DNA from: Camellia lanceoleosa
Taxonomy: Eukaryota > Streptophyta > Magnoliopsida > Ericales > Theaceae
Length of the DNA: 64,000 bases
NCBI GenBank assembly: GCA_025200525.1
Contig: CM045761.1
Span: 46,322,190-46,386,189, forward strand
Direction: 5' to 3'
Positions 55,818 to 64,000 of the stretch are shown here, piece after piece. A model generated the notes under the pieces. The model was given only the letters and a program-made list of their open reading frames with translations. It was not told the origin of the DNA and searched no databases. Positions within the stretch are counted from its first letter, which is position 1. Every line of letters starts with the position of its first letter. A program made the translations under genes and the position numbers.

Positions 55818-58034
55818 GGTAACACGGCCTTTCAAATTGTTTTGCCTTCGACCCCAAAAAAATAAAACTTAAGACTATTGATTTAAAATTAAACTTATGG
55901 CATGAATGACTTTTAGTTGTTTATTGGGCTTTGTCTCACTAGCCAGAATTGCAGTTGGGCCTCAAATGTGATTGTGGGCATCCCGTTGTGGTTTCCAAAT
56001 GGGCCTTAGTAACATAGAGGCTTAATAGTTTGAGCAAAATCAGCAGCCCTAGCCAATTTTAAATACTCCTCGCCTAATTTTTTTATATAAAATTGGGCCT
56101 GATCAAACCGTGGGCCTCAGGCTCAAGTTTAATCTTCAAAGATAAAGCCCAGGTCCCACCCAATGGAGTCCGAGCCCAATCAATTCGAGCCCTATGCTTG
56201 GGGAAATTATAGACTATTCTTGGATTATCACGTGTCCGTACTCTTAATCAATCATAATTTCTTCTGCCTCTTTATGTTCCTCAATCACCCAACATAATAT
56301 TCCACCTACCCACCTTCTCTACTAATCACAATACTATAGAATACTATGTGTCTATATTTCGGAATTATTGAATAATTACCTTACGCTTGGCTTAGCACAA
56401 ATTTATAGGGTCTAATAGGAGCCCGCTAAGCTCCCAAAAAAAAAAGAAGAAGAAGTCTTTGTATGATGGGGCATGTTTGGTACAATTTATTATAAATTAA
56501 AAACTCAAAATCAAAAAGTAAAAGTTCAAAGCATTCCTTCTTTCAACTTTTAGATAATTACGTTTTTGTTTTAACTTATAAAAAAATAGTTTCGCTAGCT
56601 AGCTCGAATATTGGCCCGAACGAATTGGTATTGGTTGTTCTAGTCTTTAGTCCAGTTGCCTAAACCCTGTGTGAAGCCCACGCCTTTACAAAACAAAGAC
56701 AGAGAAGAGAGATGAGAGAAGACTATAAATCATTTTTCTCTGAGAGTTGAGTGACCTAGTAGAAATGGTCGAGCGACTACCGTTGACCACCAACTTGGAT
56801 GTTCACTGACGATGACGACGACCACCGCTGACCACCGACCTTGGTAGACCACCATCCACCACTCTCCAATTTCTCTGTTTTCTCAAGAAAATTCGACCTT
56901 GACCCACCAAGAACAAAGCCTCCCCTGTCAAGCAAATCTCAAACCTCTCTCTTTTCTCTTCTTTTCTGTTCTTTTTTTTAACCCAAACTCATAATCAAAA
57001 TCAAAATCAAAATCAAAACCAAACCCAAAATTAAAACCAAATCCAAAATCAAATCTACAACTACTAATCTCTTTCCTCATCTTCATTCTTCTTTTCTGAA
57101 CCCAAAATCAAAATTAAAATCCAAAATCAAATCTCAAAATCAAAACTGAAATTAGACAAAATCAAACCTGGATCTATTGACACAATCGTAGATCGTGGTT
57201 TCTCACTCTCTGGTGAAATTGAATAAGAATTTGCAAACTCTCTCACTTGTTCTCTCTTTACACTTCTCTCACAATATATGTGTATGACTGTCTTTAGACT
57301 TCTTTCACAATATGTGTGTGACTGTGCAATAGAAAATACTTTATGATTCTCTCAACCTTATCTGCAAGAAATTTCAAAAATTAAATCTAGTACACACGGA
57401 TTTTTTCTTCTAATCTCCCTCTTATTTCTTTCTTTCTTTATTTTTTTTTGCCAGTGGATCTCACTCTTATTTCTTGTCCTCTAAATTTTTTGGTATAAAC
57501 TGTTAGAAGAATATTGCGAAAAGAAATTAAAGAAGATTAAAGAAATTAAGATTACTGGTTGATGAGAAAGGGATGAGCGAGAGGGTTTTGAAGAGTTGAG
57601 AGCGAGTAAGATTGTTAGGTCTGCGAAAGAGAGATAGAGAGGAGAGACAAAAGGTTAATGTGCATGCATAAGTAATGGAGAGAGAGAGACTGTCGACATT
57701 TTTGGGTCATTCAGAGGGCTTATATTCGAGCTACTAAGCTTTATTCTAACAAAAATTGTCTAATAAATTATAAGTCAAACTTGTACCAAATAGTCTAATA
57801 AGACATTTAAAATTTCGAATTAAAAAAAATTATATAGGAAGAAGAGGTGAAAACTAAAGAGACAAAGACTTATTTTGAGAAGTTAGCTAAAAATCAAAAT
57901 TTTTAAATTTTTTAGGTTTTTTTTTTTTATATATATATTTTAAAAATAATTAAAAAATTTAAAAATTAATTTTTAACTTCTCAAAATAAACCAAAGTGAG
58001 AGAAGAAGGAGACAGTCAGTGCTGAGCTCTCTAA

Positions 58035-58193
58035 CGCTGTGTTTGGTTAGAGGATTTGGGGAGGGATTTGGAAAGGGAAAGGGAAAAGGTGTGTGAAACT
58101 ATGTGAAATGTAGGTATATTTTTTTCATATTTCACCTACCTTTTTCATTTCCCTTTTCAAATCCCTCCTCAAATCCCTCAACCAAACACAGCA
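58035..58193. mobile_element. Tourist-like MITE, near-perfect hairpin
   Basis: CGCTGTGTTTGGTT at the left and TGCTGTGTTTGGTT read inward from the right, with TAA on both sides (58032-58034 and 58194-58196). The whole 159-bp element can fold on itself (GGATTTGGGGAGGGATTTG against CAAATCCCTCCTCAAATCC). High arm identity suggests recent activity. Confidence 0.88.
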
Positions 58194-58217
58194 TAAAAGA
58201 AAATTAAGAACGTTGTT

Positions 58218-59183
58218 TGAAAAATCTAGAAACCTCCTAGATGTTGATTTGTGATTATGTATCAATTTTAAGCAGAATATAACAATCCCAATCAAACAAT
58301 CAAAAGAAAGAGACACAAAGATTTTATGTGAAAAAATCACAATTGGACACCTTCCAATTGTGATTAAAAAACCACGGGCAACAGCCACAAGAACAATCCA
58401 CTAAGAAGATATAAAGGAATTACACAAGTATCACTCTCAATTATCTAGCGAATTCACAACGCCTAATTGAACCAACCTCTATGTGCCTCTTCCAACCCCA
58501 TCTTCAGCACGGAATTGTCTTTCTGATGAGCCACTCCGGATTCCCTCCAAAACTTCAGGCTCGAATTCTTCAGAATTCACAACTGAAGAACAACTCTCTC
58601 TTTTGTGTATAACAAACAAACCTTTGATGTACTCTTTTTAAACCATGAGTTAAATACTCAATAAAACATCAAAGAAAACAAAATATCCCCAGATATAAAC
58701 TTTTAAGAACCAAAAAGAAGATCTGGAGGAATAATTGAGTAGTCTAGTTTTGGGAGAAAACCAACTACTTATAGAGATCCAAAATAATCCCAGTTGAGAA
58801 AGAAAATAAACTTCTTGTTTGTAGAAAACTAACTTCTTGCAGAACTCCAAAGTAATCCCACTTCTTATAGAAACCCAAAATAAACCTTGTTTCAGAAGAA
58901 AACCAACTCCATAATAATTCTGGAAATCTGAGATCGCGCGGTCCGCTCCAGCGTGGGACTTCCCGCTCGAGCGGAGACTTCAAAATTTGTGATTTCATAT
59001 AGGCTCCCCGCTCAGCGAAGTGGCAATCTTGAAAGCATTAATACCACAAACTTCTCTGCAAAGCTCGATTTAGATTGAATTCGCATCTAATAAACTCAAA
59101 GCCTCACTAAAATAAAAATGCGAAAATAAATACATCTGAAAGGAGTTTTGTCAAACGGAGTTGTCAACAATAAAAACCTAACA
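58218..59183 (-). mobile_element. solo LTR F, copia-like
   Basis: Bounded by perfect TTGTT (58213-58217 and 59184-59188), starting TGAAAAATC and ending ACCTAACA on +. On minus it begins TGTTAGGTTTTTATTG, in the style of copia LTRs. Near its promoter-proximal side (58930-59015) it carries a CCGCTCGAGCGG palindrome and two decayed versions. No second LTR or pol sequence is present. Confidence 0.82.
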
Positions 59184-60053
59184 TTGTTAAACTTGTCGAG
59201 TCCTAGAAAATGTGTTAATTGTTGTGAGTCAAACTAACAGGTAAACGTAGTTCAACCCCAAAAAAAACAAAAAAAACTAACAGTTAAACGATGCGGTTGT
59301 ACTATTCAAAACTTTCACTCATTTTTACTTTATATATATATATATATTTATTGTTATATCTACATATTATCTGTATTAATTTTAATTATTTAAATTTAAC
59401 TAAAAAAAATAATATAATTATACTAAATTTATAAAATTTATTATATTTTCTTCTAAATTTCAAGAATGGCTGGTGGAGAATACTTACTAATACCGAATCT
59501 CTTCCTCTTATCTCTCTTTTATTCTATTTTCAATAATATTAATGTTATGATCCAAAAAATATTTTATCTCGAATTTTACATAAAAATAATAAACTATGAC
59601 TCAAATTCATTTTATACTTAGATCTATATTACACCAATTCAATCTCTACTGCAAAACACTCTACTCAAAAAAATCTGGGACAAAGAATCTGGTCATAACA
59701 TTTTTGTTTCAGTGAAATAGTGACGGACATTCCATTACTAAACATCTATTGAAACTTCTATTAATTACTAATTTGCATTTTTGTTTCAGTGAAATAGTGA
59801 CGGGCGGTGGCATTCCATTAGTAAACATCTATTGAAGCTTCTATTAATTCTAGGACTCTTTTAACAGTTTGGATGAAGGGGCTCTAGGTTGACTTTGGCA
59901 GTGGTGGGGTGGCTTGGCTATAATGGTTAGGTAAGAGTTCCTACACAAGTTATTAGTAGGTTGACTTTGGCAGTGGTGGGCTGGCTTGGCTATAATGGTT
60001 ATAAAGATTTTCAGTGGCTTGGCTATAAAGATTTCTACCCCCAGCTGGGGGTG

Positions 60054-60093
60054 ACACCCAGTGAAGTGTCAGTTGGGGTTGGTCCGAAAAAAT

Positions 60094-60128
<35 letters not shown>

Positions 60129-60184
60129 ATTTTCGATCAGTGGGGGCACGCTACGTCACTGGAGGCGCCACCTCCACTGGGTGT
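60054..60184. mobile_element. small TIR element with poly-T core, copy 2 only
   Basis: Starts ACACCCAGTGAAG and ends CTCCACTGGGTGT (12 of 13 bases inverted). The core is a run of about 34 T's. Copy 1 lacks it near 9640. Just before it, copy 2 also repeats a 45-bp block (GACTTTGGCAGTGGTGGG...CTATAATGGTTA). Confidence 0.6.
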
Positions 60185-60735
60185 ATGAAGCAAGACTCGG
60201 AGAGTATTCCTACACCACAATTTATTAGTTTTAAGATTGTGTTTGCATCATTAATTTTTAGATGAAATTAAAAAAAGAAATGTAAAATATAATTATATTT
60301 TATTTATATTTTATTTACATATATATATATATATTTTAAATTCTTATATAAATTTATAATTTCAACACAGTCTAAGCCTTGGTTTGGGGTGACCTATATA
60401 ATCTATTTTTTTTATTTTTTTATCTTTTTTTCATCACATCACCTCTCTACTTTTTTGTACATCTTTTCGTAAAAAAATAAAAAGTGTACTTTTTTAAGAC
60501 ACCTCAAACCAACAATAATTTTGATAATTCATTCAAATTTTAATCGTAATTGTCTCCATCAAAGAAGATGAATGAGGACGAAAGGGCTATTCATGGCAAG
60601 ATATCCAAAATCTTTCAATAAGTGGAAATTACTTTTCAAATTATCTGTTTCTCGTCTTACCGTACGTAAAAACATTGTGGGACGCGGAGGAAAACAGATG
60701 GAAAATAGCTGGCCTTTTTTTTGGCTCTCACTATT

Positions 60736-61002
60736 TTTAAGTTAAGTTTGAAAAGTCTCAAAAAAAAATTTAAAAGTTAAAAAATTATTTAAAAAGTTAA
60801 AAAGTTATCATTATTTATTAAAAGTCAATAATTACGACTGCACAACTCTCAATATTAATTTTTTCTTACACATTAATTTATATAATTTTTTAATACACAT
60901 TTTTCTATAAAAAGTCAAAAAATTAAGCCAAACATTTATATTTTCAACCTCAATTTTTTAGTCTAAAAAGATAAAAAGTGCACTTATTTAAAAGGCTCTG
61001 TT
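60736..61002. mobile_element. Tourist-like MITE, second copy, reversed
   Basis: Reverse complement of the family at 12109-12375: AGTTTG...AAAAAGTTAAAAAGTTA...GCACAACTC...AAAGTGCACTTATTT. It interrupts copy 2 where copy 1 (about 10325-10360) reads a different short segment. Termini are eroded. Confidence 0.6.
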
Positions 61003-61030
61003 ACACACTTTTCAAAAGATATGTATTATA

Positions 61031-62031
61031 TGTTGGAACAATCTTCTGTGTATATAAAATAACTTGAAATAAATTCAAACAAAATAAATAAATAACATAC
61101 CGGATTTATTTATCGAACCGAATTAAAATTAAGACCAAGTCGAGTGTGTGACACTCATCCTTACGATTGAGTTGCGTCTATCTACCAGGATACAATGATC
61201 TTCACAAATTGTAGTAGTACTCCAAACAATTTGTTCGGCGAACCAAACATGTGTTCTAACTCTCTGAATTTTATTCTAATTCTAAAATGAAGAATAATGC
61301 ACCAAAGATTACAAACTGGACAGCAAGAAATATTTTAGACTGATTTTTCCGGGGGTCCTTTAACATTGCTGGAATGTAGTACTTATAGGCAACTACAAAT
61401 GACCCGAACCGGTGCATAACATTGTTGAGAACAGGTGCAAAAATTGTTTCAAACAATTTATGACCGTTAGTCACTTTAAACTTAAATTCAAACAATTTGA
61501 AAAGTTGTCCGATGTGGACCAAGTCAAAGGAAATGTGGTGCACTAATAAACCTGTTCAACTTTATTATATAAGCTATTTTGACTATATATATATATTAAA
61601 CTATTATATATATATATATTAAACAAATTAAATAGTTTAATAAATAAAGGAAGATGTACAAAATTTAAAAAACAACTTAGGAACTCAAAATTTGAATTTA
61701 GAATTAAATTAAATTCTCACAATTACAAACTTTAGGAAACCATTCAGGAATCTAAAATTTAAATTTAGAATCAAATTAAATTCCCATAATAATTTTTATT
61801 GAAAAAATTCAAAAGAATTTTATCTAAAAAATTAATGTTAAACCCGAAAACGACGTCAATTTTCCACTTACTCATAAATGGTTTTAACGTTCCGTCTTCA
61901 CCGTGTGACTTGCCACGCGGTAAGGAACACGTCACCTCTACGGATCCACCCCAAAAGACATTCGGGCCCACTCAATTTTGACCTCAAAGTTGGCCCAAAA
62001 TAAACCATATAAAACACCATTTTTTCCAACA
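61031..62031 (-). mobile_element. solo LTR G, copia-like, 1001 bp
   Basis: TGTTGGAACAATC to TTTTTCCAACA, with perfect TTATA on both sides (61026-61030 and 62032-62036). Copy 1 has the empty site near 10380. On minus, a TATA-like CCTATAAGTAC and a TGTATCCTGG..AGACGCAA stretch are in the order typical of copia LTRs. An ORF at 61271-61543 has no family features. Confidence 0.87.
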
Positions 62032-62238
62032 TTATATGTATCTCATAATTAAAGAAAAAAATAATATAATTACATACTTCATGAATCATAATTAAAAAAA
62101 AACTATAACCAAATATTATATGAGATATAACTAAAAATTTAATAAATTATAATTAAAATATATCATAATTAAATAAAAAAATAATATAATTAAAAGGACA
62201 TATACTACAACTCTCAAGAGGAGTATATCGTGAATTTT

Positions 62239-62400
62239 CTAAAGGAAAAGGATCTGGACTCTCTTTTTGGGTCACTCCCACGACCCCTATAGGCCTTTGA
62301 TTGGCCAATAAATTTTTTTTTTTTTGCTTTCCTCCTCCTCCAATCACTAATTCTCCGTGTGTGTATGGGGGGGGGGGGGTGGGGTGGGGGGTTGGAGGAT
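62239..62400. repeat. insertion with poly-T core in copy 2
   Basis: Copy 1 reads GAATTTTCCAAATTATAAACC (near 10548), whereas copy 2 has about 160 extra bases here. They include GGGTCACTCCCACGACCCC, TTGATTGGCCAATAA, a T run and a G-rich run (62367-62395). The minus-strand order GATTGGAGG-A/G-rich-A run-TTGGCCAAT resembles the core of the element at 5645-5797. Confidence 0.5.
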
Positions 62401-64000
62401 CCCAAATTGTAAACCAAGTAATCGGTGGTGTGAGCTAAAGACACAGCTAACTATAGAAGATGACAAGTAATGAAGTGATAGGATGTGCTTTTGGGGACCA
62501 TTTTTATGCTTAACTGGAATGGAATGGAATGGATTAATTGATACTTTTGTTTATTTTTATTATATTTACATTTGGGTTATTACACTACAGTAGTATCAGA
62601 AATATAAAATAATAATAAAAAAATACATGAAAAAATTTATAATTTTAATTATTAATTTATATAAATTTTTTTACTAATTTGTTATTATTTTTGCATAATT
62701 TTTTTAACTAAGTTATTATTATTTTTTTGAAACTCCATTTTCCCTTCACATTTAGAAGCGGTAGCTGAGTTGGAAGGCCTTGACGTTCAAGGACGAAATC
62801 AGATTTTAGTCTTCTAGAGGGTCAAAACTTAAATAAAAATGTGAGTAAGGTTAGAGATTCATAATTTATCCACAATTATATGATAATGAATTGGGCATTA
62901 TATGGCTGAATTTGTGACTCAAAAAAAAAATTAACATGTAATTTGCAATCAAGAGATAAATCCAAAAGAAAAAGAAAAACAAACTTCAAATTAAAAGAAG
63001 AGAGAAAATAAAAATATAAGAATAAAAAAACTACAAAAGACAAAAGAAAAAAAAGAACATATGAATTACTTTAAAATAAAAAAAACAGAATAAAGAAGAG
63101 CTAGTATTCTAAAAACATTAAATAGGAAAATTTACCCATAAGTCCTAGTTTCTAAAAAGTTGAACCATTTAGTTCTAAAAGTTTTCTTATACTCCATTGA
63201 GTCTCATTTACACATCAATCTAATGTTCGAAACATTAATCTGATGTTCGAAATTTAATGTTCGAAACATTAATCTGATATTTGAAACATTATAATGGGAC
63301 CTTTTAGTCTATAAAATTTTTTTTAAAACTAAACAGTATATAAATTATTAATTTAAGATATATTAGTGCATCTTCTAAATAATTTTTCTAATACACATTA
63401 CATTGGTAAAAAAACAAAAATACGCAAATAAAAGTGAAGCGGGGCGGGCCACGGCCCCTTCCAGTCCCCACGTAGGTCTATTGAAAGACCTTGACGTTGT
63501 TGAATCGGAAAAATCGTCTAATTTTTAAGTCAAGTCAGCAACCCCCTGGGTCTTACGCGTGGAGATTATTACTGTCACAATCTTAAATTATTTTGGAGTG
63601 TATTTAAATTCTGAATTTAAACAAAAATTAAAAAAAAAAAATATGTGTGAAATAATTATATTTTATATATTTTTTCTTTTTAAATGTCTGCCCAAATGTA
63701 TGACATAAACACAATTTTAAATTTAAGTCTTGTTAGTTAAAACTTAAAAAGTCAGATTTTTTTTTTAAAATTATTTTTGTCCTTTTCAAAATTTTTATCT
63801 ACTTTAAGTCAAAATCTTACTTCTCAAAAATAAAGAAAAGTCAATTCATTTAAAATAAATTAGGGAAAAATCTTTTCTAAGTTCTAGCTCATTGAAAATC
63901 ACTACAAAAAATTAAAATTTTAGAAACCAAAATTTACAAATAAAATTATTTTTTACATATAAAATATTTTTATTGTGAAAAATGTCATTATTATATTTTT

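Larger units (their letters stand above)
55818..64000. repeat. long direct duplication, copy 2 (runs off the window)
   Basis: Collinear with 7116-12670. It is longer because of insertions: 57360-59310 (with a Tourist MITE and a solo LTR), 60000-60190, 60736-61002, 61031-62031 and 62239-62400. Homology continues to the last base: TGTCATTATTATATTTTT at the window end equals TGCCATTATTATATTTTT near 12625. Confidence 0.85.

Noticed and set aside
57360..59310. One large single insertion in copy 2
   Set aside because: It is composite: a Tourist MITE (58035-58193) and solo LTR F (58218-59183) are separately bounded by their own TSDs.

Overview
This is a gene-poor stretch of a plant nuclear genome, most likely a eudicot. 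The signs are very AT-rich spacer, Ty3/gypsy and Ty1/copia LTRs, Tourist- and Mutator-type MITEs, a tRNA-derived SINE, and one small plant-type protein gene behind a TATA box and a CT-rich leader. There is no bacterial, organellar or CRISPR signal. The species cannot be named from the sequence.

Layout. 1-815: end of a long LTR cut by the window edge. 816-7115: AT-rich spacer with a Helitron candidate, two copies of a Mutator-type MITE, a hairpin element and an intact-looking SINE. 7116-about 12670: first copy of a long direct duplication whose second copy is 55818-64000; neither copy shows a convincing gene. 13591-46346: a nested retrotransposon stack. 46352-55817: the small gene (CDS 47246-47488), then AT-rich spacer with MITEs, a SINE-like retroposon and simple repeats.

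The stack can be taken apart with target-site duplications (TSDs). Its base is element B (13591-46346, TSD ATATT), a Tat-type Ty3/gypsy element on the + strand. B has a TGGCGCC-type primer site, gag, protease, RT, RNase H, a second RNase H, integrase, and an antisense extra ORF before the 3' LTR. All of its genes are broken. Element A (14057-28996, TSD ATTGG) sits inside B's 5' LTR. A lies on the minus strand, has 3-kb LTRs and a tRNA-Met-type primer site, and has no recognisable coding sequence, so it is LARD-like. Inside A lies a 5.6-kb solo LTR, C (18217-23842, TSD GCATC). B's pol is interrupted by a 4.1-kb inverted solo LTR of C's family, D (31302-35430, TSD GCTAC), and by a 2.45-kb solo LTR of A's family, E (36438-38890, TSD GGTAG). 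A MITE-like piece sits in B's 3' LTR. The order of events is therefore B first, then A, D, E and the MITE, and C after A.

The two duplication copies act as each other's empty-site control. They show which MITEs and solo LTRs arrived after the duplication: a 9-bp-TSD MITE, a second MITE and a Tourist element in copy 1; a Tourist element, two copia-type solo LTRs and two hairpin-like inserts in copy 2. No new functional system is evident. The main points of interest are the fully resolvable nesting, the duplication and its predictions, LTR differences that cluster in short blocks, arrays of a CGCTCGAGCG palindrome in unrelated LTRs, and a possible family of small hairpin elements with homopolymer cores. 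All divergence figures were counted by eye.
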